Assembly: GCF_029407905.1 (NCBI RefSeq)
Contig: NW_026577925.1
Location: 744,001 to 808,000, forward strand
Length of the DNA stretch: 64,000 nt
Direction of reading: 5' to 3'
Origin: Bubalus kerabau
Taxonomy: Eukaryota; Chordata; Mammalia; Artiodactyla; Bovidae
The translations under genes and the position numbers were made by a program. The notes beneath the pieces were generated by a model, which saw only the letters and a program-made list of their open reading frames with translations, was not told the DNA's origin and ran no database searches. Position 1 is the stretch's first letter. Each line of letters starts with the position of its first letter. Of the stretch, positions 52,411-63,769 are shown one piece after another.

Positions 52411-52669
52411 TTTAACATTGAAATCGTTTTGACTATGCTGGGTGTTTGTTGCTAGATGGAAGTAGCTAGGACCTCTGGACTGCAGTCTCTCATCTCTTGC
52501 TGACCTCTTGTTGACCTCTGCAGATTCCTGGTAGGTGGGAGCTTGTTAGTTCCTTGTTCCTTATCAGAACCTCCTGTGGTAAGTGTTTTTCTCTTCTCTG
52601 TTGCCTGGTAAGGGTGGGTGGTCATGGGCATCCCAAAGTTGGCTAGAAGTCAATTATTTAGGCAGGCTT

Positions 52670-52681
52670 GTGCATAGATAT
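52670..52681. other. Target-site duplication of the Bov-A2 SINE, left
   Basis: gtgcatagatat, identical to 52955-52966. Confidence 0.9.
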
Positions 52682-52954
52682 GGGAGAAGGCAATGGCACC
52701 CCACTCCTAGAAAATCCCAAGGACGGAGGAGCCTGGTAGGCTGCAGTCCATGGGGTGGCTAAGAGTCGGACACCACTGAGCGACTTCATTTTCACTTTTC
52801 ACTTTCATGCATAGGAGGAGGAAATGGCAACCCACTCCAGTGTTCTTGCCTAGAGAACCCCAGGGACTGCAGGGCCTGGTGGGCTGCCATCTATGGCGTG
52901 GCACAGGGTCGGCCTCAACTGAACCACTTAGCAGCTGCAGCAGCAGCAGCAGCA
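52682..52954 (+). mobile_element. Bov-A2 SINE
   Basis: Two related Bov-A monomers in tandem: one starting ggagaaggcaatggcaccccactc, joined by the ttttcacttttcactttcatgca linker to a second starting ggaggaggaaatggcaaccc, ending in an (AGC)n tail at ~52933-52954. Flanked by perfect 12-bp target-site duplications gtgcatagatat (52670-52681 and 52955-52966). Bov-A2 is specific to ruminants, supporting the host assignment. Confidence 0.93.
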
Positions 52955-52966
52955 GTGCATAGATAT
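52955..52966. other. Target-site duplication of the Bov-A2 SINE, right
   Basis: gtgcatagatat directly after the (AGC)n tail. Confidence 0.9.
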
Positions 52967-53478
52967 CAAAGAGGATGAGAACAGTCAGGTAGGATCACAT
53001 ATGTCACCGTGAAACAATACTTCTCCTCTTAGCCAAAGCTAACAAAAGATTTCTGTTCTAGGTCAACCTAGAAGAGATCACTTAAGAGGTAAAGAAACTT
53101 AAACTCCATTAGCAAAGGCAGTTCAACATCTCAAGAAAACTTGTGCTAGGCACAAAACTCTTTTCTGGGGGCCTACTTTCCCTACAACCTCCTTATCCCA
53201 TTCTGTACCCATTCCTTTGCTTCTCCCGTCCTGAAAATGCCACCTCTAAGACAGAACTACTTCGTTTTCCTTCTTAAAGTGTGATTGCATTCCATACATT
53301 CTTGTAATAACAAGTCATACATTTCCCTTCAGCAACCAAGAACTGACTCTTATATTGTCCTTTCAAGTCGTGAATGTTTCAGAACTTTCATTTATTTGGA
53401 AATGACCTAGCTAGTCAATACACTGTCGTCACAAGGATAGAAACTCGGGTAACCAAAACACCTGGAGAAACGTTTGTT
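52967..53478. other. Non-tandem sequence between SINE and BovB fragment
   Basis: No open frame of note and no recognised repeat; only ordinary intergenic-looking sequence. Confidence 0.6.
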
Positions 53479-53648
53479 AGTTCAGTTCAGTTCAGTTGCT
53501 CAGTCGTGTCTGACTCTTTGGGACCCCGTGGCCTGAAGGACGCCAGGCTTCCGTGTCCGTCACCAGCTCCAGGGGCTTGCTCAAACGCATGTCCATCGAG
53601 TCAGTGATGCCATCCAACCATCTTATCCTCTGTCATCCCCTTCTCCTC
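53479..53648. mobile_element. BovB/ART2A-type ruminant retroposon fragment
   Basis: Begins with the gttcagttcagttcagttgctcag run and continues through cgtgtctgactctttggga, gtcaccagctccagg, gtccatcgagtcagtgatgc and catccaaccatcttatcctc, typical of the ruminant BovB-derived dispersed family. It stops after cttctcctctgccttcaatca, so only ~170 bp remain. Family name is from memory; no target duplication was seen. Confidence 0.8.
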
Positions 53649-54419
53649 TGCCTTCAATCAAGACTATGAGAGGCAGATATTTTAGAGTATAATTATTGTA
53701 AAGAGTTTGTCTAAAAGCTCATATCACATTTACATTTTTTACTTTTGTTGTTGTCGTTTCCAGGTAGTTTCTTGCTGACAAGCTTGTGACAGATATAACA
53801 ATAGAGCAATTTTTACCTCAAAAGAAACCTAGGCACTATGAACATGTTGTGCTTAATGTTGTTGACTCTTAGACATGTCTATAATGGAGGAGCAAAACCA
53901 AAAATACTAGATATTTAATATTGACTAGTTCCCAGTTCACGGGACTCTGACATTCATTTAGGTCAATGTTTTCTTGTATTTCCAGCAGTTTGATTTGGAA
54001 GGGCTGCCTTGTCTTGAGACCATTGAAATCAGAACACAGAACTTGAGCAATATTATCAAAAAACACAGGGCTCACACTGACACATACCTTAATCCAAACA
54101 GACAGACAAGACATCTTCCAGGTTTCCGCCTGAGATTTAAAATATTTCTTTGAGCCAGTCTTCTGGGGAGTGGGGGGATGGGGGTGGCAGTAAGGCAGGC
54201 TTGGGTAACAAGCTAATTGTTGGTCATTGCATATGCAAAGAACCAGCTTTCCAGGTTCCAAGGAAAAAAGTTTCCTTGGTAACCAACTTTGTCTGGTTCT
54301 ATAGAATATCATGGCCCTCCTAGGTCAGGTCATCTTGCCTTTCTGTAGTCCTCGTTTTATCCCTAAATCATAGACAGCTTGGATTGTCTCTGTGGGGTGT
54401 ATGTATTGTCCTCATGTTT
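53649..54419. other. Non-tandem sequence, no gene recognised
   Basis: AT-rich sequence up to the second CpG-rich unit. The minus-strand frame 53869-54312 (147 codons) has no known domain I can identify, no CpG island or recognisable signals, and looks like a chance or decayed frame. Confidence 0.5.
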
Positions 54420-54584
54420 GACCTGGCGGCAGCAGCGAGGTCCGAGAGCCTCTCCTGGAACCGGGCGTGGGGACGGGGCTCACGGAGAGCCACTGGTGAA
54501 GGTGGGCAGCGCCCCTGGAGCGCGGCAGGGGCGGGGCGAACCCGGGCGGCGCAGGGCGGGTGTCGGCTCCTGGCGGGGGTAGGG

Positions 54585-54900
54585 GAGGGCTTCCCAGTTG
54601 TGCTCTCGGAGATGGCCACTGCGGCTGGAAATGCGCCAGGAGCGCAGCCAGGGTGGGGTAAACCTGGGCTGCACAGGTCGAGATTCCGCTCGCTGTGGGT
54701 GGGGGGTCGGTCCCTGTTGTGCTCCCGGGGGTCGCCAATATGGCTGGGAACCCGCCGGGAGCCCGGCAGGGCCGGGGCGAAACCTGGCGGCGCGGGGCGG
54801 GGTGGGGTTCCGTTCGCAGTGGGGGTCGGCTCCTGGCGGGGGTGGGGGAGGGCTTTCCAGATGTGCTGTTGGAGGTCGCCATTGCGGCTGGGAATGCCCA
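54585..54900 (+). repeat. ~118-bp GC-rich minisatellite, copy 2
   Basis: Three imperfect units at ~54593, ~54711 and ~54857. The second is about 145 bp because of extra ggcgcggggcggggtgg-type sequence. Confidence 0.65.
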
Positions 54901-54964
54901 TTTCGTGAACTCCTGGATCCCCAAGGATCGGCATCCATTGGCCACAGCGGAGGGGTGCGGAACA

Positions 54965-54973
54965 CAGGTAAGG
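54965..54973 (+). promoter_or_regulatory. Candidate splice donor, CpG unit copy 2
   Basis: CAG|GTAAGG, conserved with copy 1 although nearby bases differ. Confidence 0.4.
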
Positions 54974-55393
54974 GAACGGGGACTGCCTGGAGCAGGGAAC
55001 CATGTATTCCGCCCTGTGTTGGCACAGTCTCAGAGCTCCCCAACCTGGCGGTCGCAGGAAGGCCTCGTCTTTGGGGTCAAGGCCTTTACCGCTCCACCCC
55101 TCTGCTGAAAAACCTCAGAGTCTGCGCGGTTTTCCCAAGCAGCCTAGTGTCCGCTGGAAGTCCAAGGGACAGAACCCTGAATTCTGGCCGGCTGGCCCAG
55201 CCCTGCTTCTGGCACTTTGTAGGCCAGCGGGCCCTGAAGCACCTGCTAGGATGGGAAAGGGAAGGGTACGCGAATTGCACCCTGGTGGCCGCCAAGGCAA
55301 CAAAGAAGGGGGGAGGGCACCTTACTGCCCTTTAATGGCAGACAGAATCTGTGGCTGTCCTGCTGCGTGGGCCTTTTCATGGGGACCTTGTGC

Positions 55394-55399
55394 AATAAA
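55394..55399 (+). terminator. Polyadenylation signal, CpG unit copy 2
   Basis: AATAAA in the same context as copy 1 (tgtgcaataaaagttt). The GT-rich downstream element is replaced by satellite I, so cleavage here may be weaker. Confidence 0.45.
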
Positions 55400-55403
55400 A
55401 GTT

Positions 55404-58400
55404 TACCGGTGACCTTAGGGAACTTCCCAGTGTGCTTCTGACAGATGAGGGATGCTGTGGAGTTGGCGGGGCCTCTCAGGACTCCGCTGGGTTTGGCGCA
55501 ATGGAAGAGGGCCTCATCTCCAGGGAAGGCAGGAACCTCAGGCTTCCTCTCCGTTTCGGACTCCGCCCGCAGGGTCCCTGCAGAGTTGGGACAGGAGAGT
55601 CAGGAATCGTCTTGTCTGAGGAAGGGAACTCCGCTTGCCTCTCGAGGTGCTCAGGGGGTCTCAGGCCCCTTGTTGAGCTGTGTGTGGAACCTGCGGGTGT
55701 TTCCGGAAATGCACGACGGTGACAGTGCCCCTTGGTGTTGTGCCTTCACCCACTGGGTTGCCTTCGAAGAGGTGTCCGGGCCTCGGGTTCTTTTCAAGAG
55801 CGGACAGGGAAATCGGGGTCTTTCGACATGTGGGACCACCCACGGGGCTAGTCTCAAATTTCCTAGTGAGGCTGGCTTCATCCTGAGGTGTGCTGTGAAG
55901 GCCAGGGACCCTTCCAGACAACGCAGGGGGATCGACTCTCCTGTCGCCATCAGGAGGGGAGAAGGGGCTCAGATGAAGTGGGGACGGAACCCTTGGTGTT
56001 ATCCTCGAGGGAAACCGGCGTGTGGGGGACTTTTGGGGGTTGCATGAAAGGAGTCAGGTACCGTTTCGCACTTCAGGACAGAACCTGGGACTTCCCTTGA
56101 GACACCGTAGCGGGCAAGGGCCTCATCTTGCGAAGACGTTGGGACCATGTGGATTTTCTCTAGTTGCGGCGGGATTCTAGAGTTACGATGGGGATTTCAG
56201 GCTTCCTCTTGTGTTGGCCCCGGGAAGCCTAATCTTCCATTCGAGTTGCGAGGGAAAGCTGAGGGTTGCACTCGAGTCACTGCAGGGCCAAAGAGACCTC
56301 ATCTAGGCCTGTGTCCGGGACTTAACGTTCCTCTCAAGGGAAGACAGGGATCTCAGGGTGGCGTTCCAGACTCCCCCGGGGAGTCAGGCCTCGCCTCGAG
56401 GGCAAGCCAAGGATGCCGCTCTCCTCTCAAGTCGCGACGCAGATCTCTTGGAGCCCACTGAGTGGCCTCAAGGGAGTCAGGCCTTCTCTTCAGTTTGGAG
56501 AGAGGACTCGGGATTGTGCTCTGGGTCAGGCAGGAAAAGAAGTCCCTCACCTCGCGAGGATGGGGGCTTCTCAGGGGTTTCCTCGAGCTGCGGCGCCCGT
56601 GGGGGTTTTTTCACGAGGCAAGACGAGGATCTCAGGGAGCCTCTCGTGCGGTGCCAGGGAAGTCAGGTCTCTGTGCGCGTGGCGAGGGGGAGCGCGTCAT
56701 GGCTCTCCAGTCATGGGAGAGGACTAGGGCCTCCAGACGCATTGAAGAAGGACACTCGAGGTCTTTCTAGGGTTGCGGCGGGAAAGCCTCGTTTCTCTTG
56801 ACTTCTGCCGGGGACCTCAGGGAACTTCCCATGGTGCCTCTGATAGGTGAGGGATGCTGTGGAGTTGGCGGGGCCTCTCGGGACTCCGCTGGGCTTGGCG
56901 CAATGGAAGAGGGCCTCATCTCGAGGGGAGACAGGAAACTTAGGCTTCCTCTCCTTTTCGGACTCCAACCACAGGGTCCCTTCAGAGTTGGGACAGGAGA
57001 GTCAGGCCTCGTCTTGTCTGAGGAAGGGAACTCCGCTTGCCTGTCGAATTGCTCAGGGTGTCTCACGCACCTCGTCGAGCTGTGTGTGGAAACCGCGGGT
57101 TTTTCCGGACGACGCACGGGGGTGTCAGTGCCCCTTCGAATGGTAACTTCACCCACAGGGTTGCCTTCGAAGAGGTGTCCGGGCATCGGGTTCTTATCCA
57201 GAGCGGACTGGGAAATCGGGGTCGTTTGGCATGTGGCACAACCCACGGGGGTCGTCTCGAATTTCCTCGGGAGGCCGGCCTCATCCTGAGGTGTGCCGGG
57301 AAAGCCGGGAACCCCTTCCAGAATACGCAGGGGAATCGACTCTCCTGTCGTGATGAGGAGGGGAGAAGGGGCTCAGATGAAGGGGTGCCAGGACCATCGG
57401 TGTTCCCCTCGAGGGAACCCGGCGTGTCTGGGAAATTTTGGAGGTCTCATGAAGGGTGTCAGGTACCGTTTCGCAACTCAGAACGGAACGTGAGACTTCC
57501 CTTGAGACGCTGTAGCGGGCAAGGGCCCCATCTTGCGAAGACGTTGGGACCACGTGGTTTTTCTCGAGTTGCGGCGGGATTCTCGAGTTACGACGGGGAT
57601 TTCAGGCTTCCTCTTGGGTTGGCCCTGGGAAGCCCCATCTTCCATTCGAGTTGCGAGGGAAAGCTGGGGGTTGCGCTCGAGTCACTGCAGGGCCCAAGAG
57701 ACCTCATCTAGGCGTGTGTCCAGGACCTAGTAGTACTCTCAAGGGAAGACAGGGATCCCGGGGTGGCACTCCAGAGTCCCCCGTGGAGTCAGGCCTCGCC
57801 TCGAGGGGAAGAAAAGGACTCCGCTCTTCTCTTGAGCCACGACGCGGATCTCTTGGAGCCCTCTGAGTGGCCTCAAGGGAGTCAAGCCTAATCTTCAGTT
57901 TGGAGAGAGGACTCGGGATTGCTCTCCAGGAAAGGCAGGAAAAGAAGGCCCTCACCTCGCGAGGACGGGGGCTTCTCAGGGGTTTCCTCAAGCTGCGGCA
58001 TCCGTGGGGCTTTTCTCACGACGCACGACGAGGTTCTCAGGGAGCCTCTCATGAGGCGCCAGGTAAGTCAGGTCTCCATGAGCGTGGCGAGGGGGAGCGC
58101 GTCATTGTTCTCGAGTCCTGGGAGGGGACTAGGGCATCAAGGCGTGTAGAAGAAGGACTCTCGCGGTCTTTCTCAGCTTGCGGCGGGAAACCCTCGTTTC
58201 CCTCGACTTCTCCCGGTGACCTGAGGGAACTTCCCAGGGTTCCTCTTAGAGGTGAGGGATGCTATGGAGTTGGTGGGCCATCTCGGGACTCCTCTGGGTT
58301 TGGCGCAATCGAAGAGGGCCTCATCTCGAGGGGAGACAGGACCTCAGGCTTCCTCTCCGTTTCGTACTCCGACAGCAGTGTCCCTGCAGCGTTGGGGCAG

Positions 58401-61400
58401 GAGAGTCAGGCCTCGTCTTGTCTGAGGAAGGGAACTCTGCTTGCCTCTCGAGTTGCTCAGGGAGTCTCAGTCCCCTCGTGGAGCTGTGTGTGGAAACCGC
58501 GGGTGTTTCCGGACGATGCACGGGAGTGTCAGTGCCCCTTCGTGTTGTTCCTTCACTCACAGGGTGGCCTTCGAAGAGGTGTCCGGGCATCGGGTTCTCC
58601 TCAACTGCGGACCGGGAAATCAGGGTCGTTCAACATGGGGCACCAGCCACGGGGCTTGTCTCGAATTTGCTCGCGAGGCCGGCCTCATCCTGAGGGGCGC
58701 CATGCAGGCCGGGAACCCCTTCCAGACCACGCAGGGGAATCAACTCTCCTGTCGCGAACAGGAGAGGAGTAGGAGCTCAGAGGAAATGGTGCCAGGATTC
58801 TCGGTGTTCCCCTCAAGGGAACCCGGCATGTCGGGGAACTTTTGGATGTCGCATGAAGGGTGTCAGGTACCGTGTCTCACTTCACGACGAAACATGGGAC
58901 TTCCCTTGAGACGCCGTACCGGGCAAGGGCCTCATCTTGCGAAGACGTTGAAACCACGTGGTTTTTTTCGAGTTGCGGCAGGATTCTCGAGTTTCGACGA
59001 GGATTTCAGGCTTCCTCTTGGGTTGGCCTTGGGAAGCCCCATCTCCCATTCAAGTAGCGAGGGAAATCTGGGGGTAGCGCTCGAGTCACTGCAGGGCCAA
59101 AGAGACCTCATCAAGGCGTGTGTCCGGGAACTAATATTCCTCTCCAGGGAAGGCAGGGATCTCGGGGTTGCATTTCAGGCTCCCTCGGGGAGTCAGGCCT
59201 CGTCTCGAGGGGAAGCCAAGGCCTCCGCTCTCCTCTCGAGTGGCGACGCGGATCTCTTGGAGCCCACTGAGTGGCCTCAAGGGAGTCCAGCCTCCTCTTC
59301 AGTTTGGAGAGAGGACCCGGGATTGCTCTCCAGGCCATGCAGGAATAGAAGGCCCTCATCTCGCCAGGACGGGGGCGTCTCAGGGGTTTCCTCGAGCTGC
59401 GGCGCCCGTGGGGGTTTTCTCCCGAGGCACGACGAGGATCTCAGGGAGCCTCTCGTGCGGCGCCAGGGAAGTCAGGTCACCATGCGCGTGGCGAGGGGGA
59501 ACGGGTCCTGGCTCTCGAGTCACGGGAGGGGACTAGGGCCTCGAGACGCATTGAAGAAGGACTCTCGAGGTCTTTCTCGGGTGGCGGCGGGAAACCCTCG
59601 TGTCCCTCGCCTTCTGCCGGTGATCTTAGGGAACTTCCCTGGGTGCCTCTGAGAGGCGAGGGATCCTGTGGAGTTGGCGGGGCCTCTCAGGACTCCGCTG
59701 GGTCTGGCGCAACGGAAGAGGGCCTCACCTCGAGGGGAGGCAGGAACCTCTGGTTTCCTCTCCGTTTCGGACTCCGACCACAGGGTCCCTGCAGAGTTGG
59801 GACAGGAGAGTCAGGCCTCGCCTTGTCTGAGGAAGGGAACCCCGCTTGCCTCTCGAATTGTCAGGGGTTTTCAGGCCCCTGGTCGAGCTGTGTGTGGAAC
59901 CCGCGGGTCTTTCCGGATGATGCATGGGGGTATCAGTGCCCCTTCGTGTTGTGACTTCACCCACAGGGTTGCCTTCGAAGAGGGGTCTGGGCCTCAGGTC
60001 CTTCTCAAAAGCGGACCGGGGAATCGGGGGCATTTGGCATGTGGCACCACCCACGTGGCTCGTCTCGAATTTCCCTGTGAGACCGGCCTCATCCTGAGGT
60101 GCACCGGGAAGGCCGGGAACCCCTTCTGAACCACGCAGGGGAATCGACTCTCCTGTCGTGATCAGGAGGGGAGAACGGGCTCAGATGAAGCTGTGCCGGG
60201 ACTCTCGGTGTTCCCTCGAGGGTACCCGGCGTGTCGGGGAGCTTTTGGGGGTCGCACGAAGGGTGTCAGGTACTGTTTCGCACTTCAGGGCGGAACATGG
60301 TACTTCCCCTGAGACGCTGTAGTGGGCAAGGGCCTCATCTTGCGAAGACGTTGTAACCACGTGTTTTTTCTCGAGTTGCGGCGGGATTCTCGAGTGACGA
60401 TGGGGAATACAGGCTTCCTCCTCTGTTGGCCCTGGGAAGCCCAGTCTTCCATTCGATTGGCGAGGGAAAGCTGGGGGTTGCGCTCGAGTCACTGCAGGGC
60501 CGAAGAGACCTCATCTAGGCTTGTGTCCAGGACCTAATGTTCCTCTCCAGGGAAGGCAGGGATCTCGGGGTTGCATTCCAGGATCCCCCTGGGAGTCAGG
60601 CCTCGTCTCGAGGGGAAGCAAAGGACTCCGCTGTCCTCCCGAGTCGCGACGCGGATATCTTGGAGCCCCCTAGTGGCGTCAATGGAGTCAAGCCTCCTCT
60701 TCATTTTGGAGAGAGGGCTCGGGATTGTTCTCCAGGCCATGCAGGAAAAGAAGGCCCTTCACCTCGCGAGGACGGGGGCGTCTCAGGGGTTTCCTCGAGC
60801 TGCGGCGCCCGTGGGGGTTTTCTCGCGAGGCACGGCGAGGATCTCAGGGAGCCTCTCGTGCGGCGCCAGGGAAGTCAGTTCTCCCTGCGCGTAGCGAGGA
60901 GGAGCGCGTTGTGGCTCTCGAGTAATGGGAGGGGACTAGGGCCTCAAGATGCGTTGAAGAGGGACTCTCGAGGTCTTTCTCGGGTTGTGGCGAGAAAAAA
61001 TTCGTTTCCCTCGACTTCTGCCGGGGACCTTAGGGAACTTCCCAGGGTGTCTCTGAGAGTTGAGGGATACTGTGGAGTTGGCGGTGCCTCTCGGGACTCC
61101 GCTGGGTTTGTCTCAAGGGAAGAGGGGCTCATCTCGAGGGGAGACAGGAACCTCAGACTTCCTCTCTGTTTCGGACTCCGACATCAGGGTCCCTGCAGAG
61201 TTGGGACAGGAGAGTCAGGCTTCATCTTTTCTGAGGAATGGAACTCCGCTTGCCTCTCGAGTTGTTCATGGGGTTTCAGGCCCCTTGTCAAACTGTGTGG
61301 AATCTGCAGGTTTTTCCAGACGATGCACGGGGGTGTCAGTGACCCTTCGTTTTTTGTCTTCATCCACAGGGTTGCCTTCGAAGAGGTGTCCGGGCATCGG

Positions 61401-61550
61401 GTTCTTATGAAGAGCGGACCGGGATATCGGGGTCGTTCAGCATTTGGCACCACCCACGTGGGTTGTCTCGAATTACCTCATGAAACCGGCCTCATCCTGA
61501 AGTGTGCCGCGAAGGTCATGAAACTCTTCCAGACAAAGCAGAGGAATTGA
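55404..61550 (+). repeat. Satellite I subfamily B block 4
   Basis: The longest run of B-type monomers in the window, starting directly at the CpG-rich unit and ending around 61550, where gagtgagacc-type and gcgatgacgg-type A variants return. Units are nearly uniform in length (1402-1405 bp). Confidence 0.7.
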
Positions 61551-63769
61551 CTCCCCTCCTGATCGCCACAGGAGGGGAGAAATGGCTCAGATGAAGTGCT
61601 GCTGGGAACCTCGGTGTTTCCCTCAAGTGAGACAGGTATTTCGGGTAACTTTTGGGGTTGCATAAAGCGTTCCAAGTACCGTTTCGCTCTTCAAAATGGA
61701 ACGTTGGACTTCTCTTGGGGTGCTCCAGCGGGCAAGGGCCTCATCTTGGAATGACTGCGGAACCACTTGGTTTTTCTCGAGTTGCGGTGGGATATTTGAG
61801 TTACCACAGGGAATTCATGCTTCCTCTTGTGTTGGCCCACAAAAGTCTTATCATCCATTTGAGATTCAAGGAAGAGCTGGAGGTGCGCTCTAGTCACTGA
61901 AGGCAAAAGAGACCCCACCAAGGCTTGTGTGCAGGACCTAATGTTCATGTCAAGGCTCGACAGAAATCTCGGGGTTGCATTCCAGACTCAACTTGGAGTC
62001 AGGCCTCGTCTCGAGGGGAAGCAAAGGACTCTGCTCTCCTCTCGAGTCGGACGGGTATGTCTTGCAGCCCACTGAGTGGCTTACAGGGAGTCAAACCTCC
62101 TCTGGTGTTTGGAGGGAGGACATGGGATTGCTCTCCAGGGAATGCATGAAATGAAGGCCCTCATCTCCCAATGACTGGGGCGTTTCGTAGGTTTTCTCGA
62201 GCTGTGGCGCTAGTGTGGGGTTTCTCACGAAGTAAGACTGGGAGCTCAGTGAGCCTCTCATGTGGTGCCAGGGCAGTCAGGTCTCTATGCACGTGGTGAG
62301 AGGGAGCCCGTCATTGTTCTCGAGTCATGGTAGGGGAATTGGGCCTGAAGACGTGTTAAAGAAGGACTCTCGAGGTCTTTCCTGGGTTGCAGCAGGAAAC
62401 CCTGGGTTCCATCGACTTGTGCCAGTGACCTCAGGAAGCTTCTCAGCGTGCCTCTGAGAAGTCAGGGTCACTGTGGAGTTGGGAGGGGCCTCTCGGAACT
62501 CCACTGGGTTTGGTGCAATGGAAGAGGGCCTCATGACAAGTTGAGGCAGGAACCTCAGGGTTCCTCTCCTGGCTTCGAATGCGCTGGATCTGACTCGGAT
62601 CGCAGAGTCCCTGCAGAGTTGGGACAGGAGAGTCAGGCCTTGTCTTGTGTGGAGGAATGGAACTCCGCTTGACTCTCGCGTTGTTCATGGGGTGACAGGC
62701 CACTTGTCGATTTGTATGTGGAACTTGCGGGTTTTTCTGGACGATGCACTGGGGTGTCACTGCCCCTTCGTGTTGTGCCTTGATCCACAGGATTGCCTTC
62801 GAGTTGGGTTCTGCCATCGGGTTCTTATCAAGAGCGGACCAGGGAATTGGGGTCTTTTGGCATGCCGCACCACCCACGAGGCTATGTCTCGAATTTCCTC
62901 GTGAGACTGGCCTCATCTTGAGGTGCGCCAGGAAGGTCGGGAACGCCTTCCAGACAAATCAGGGGAATCGAACCTCCTGTCGCGATCAAGAGGGGAGAAG
63001 AGTCTCAGATGAAGTGGTGCCGGGAACCTCGGTGTTCTCCTCAAGTGAGACTGGTATGTCGGGGAACCTTTGGGGTCGCATCAAGGGTTCCAAGTAACTT
63101 TTCACTCTTCAAAACGGAACGTGGGACTTCTCTTGAGACGCTGTAGCGGGCAAGGGCCTCATCTTTCGATGATGGGGGAACCACGTGGTTTTTCTTGAGT
63201 TGGGGCGGGATTCTCGAGTTACGACGGGGAATTCAGGCTTCCTCTTCAACTGGCCCAGGGAAGTCCAGTTTTCATTCGAATTGCGAGTTAGAACTGGGGA
63301 TTGCTCTCGAGACACTGCAGGGCCAAATAGACCTCATCTAGGCTTGTGTCCAGGACCTAATGTTCCTCTGCTGGGGCGACAGCGATCTCGGCATTGCATT
63401 CTCGACTCACCCGGGGAATCAGGCCTCGTCTCGAGGGGAAGCCAAGGACACCGGTCTCCTGTCAAGTCGCGACGGGTATATCTTGGAGCTCACTGTGTGG
63501 CCTAAAATGAGTCAAGCCTCCTGTGGAGTTTGGAGAGAGGACTCAGGATTGCTCTCCAGGCCATACAGCAAAAAGAAGGCCCTCATCTCGTGAGGACTGG
63601 GGCGTCTCGTGGGTATTCTCGAGCTGCGGCTCCAGTGTGGTGTTGCTCACGAGGTATAATGGGGAGCTCAGGGAGCCTCTCCTGTGGCGCCAGGGAAGTC
63701 AGGTTTCTATGCGCGTGGCTAGGGGGAGCGCGTCATTGCTCTCGAGTCATGGTAGGGGAATCGCACCTC

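Larger units (their letters stand above)
51121..52669. other. AT-richer non-tandem sequence, no gene recognised
   Basis: Ordinary-looking intergenic sequence: an A-rich stretch near 51178-51197, a T tract at ~51284-51297 and an (ATTT)n stretch at ~52388-52410. Minus-strand open frame 50974-51579 (201 codons) spans the poly-T/A tracts, has no recognisable domain and ends in CpG-unit sequence, so I do not call it a gene. Confidence 0.6.
54420..55403 (+). other. CpG-rich unit copy 2: possible non-coding transcript with promoter-like CpG island
   Basis: Collinear with 50232-51118 from about 54525 (offset ~4290), roughly 90% similar by eye. It has the same ~118-bp internal repeats (~54593, ~54711, ~54857), the same donor-like cacag|gtaagg (GT at 54968) and AATAAA (55394-55399). 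About 100 bp of extra GC-rich sequence precede the aligned part. Satellite I restarts within a few bases of the AATAAA. A 245-codon frame (54598-55335) runs through the repeats and the donor site, but copy 1 does not keep it, so coding is unlikely. Confidence 0.5.

Noticed and set aside
53869..54312. 147-codon minus-strand frame in the non-tandem region as a gene
   Set aside because: No domain, promoter or splice context that I can recognise; a chance frame is likelier, though a decayed exon cannot be excluded.
54598..55335. 245-codon open frame in CpG unit copy 2 as a gene
   Set aside because: It runs through minisatellite repeats and a conserved splice-donor-like site, and the frame is not kept in copy 1.
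58441..59652. 403-codon open frame as a protein-coding gene
   Set aside because: It lies wholly within satellite I units and its sequence is a translation of the monomer; other monomers interrupt the same frame.
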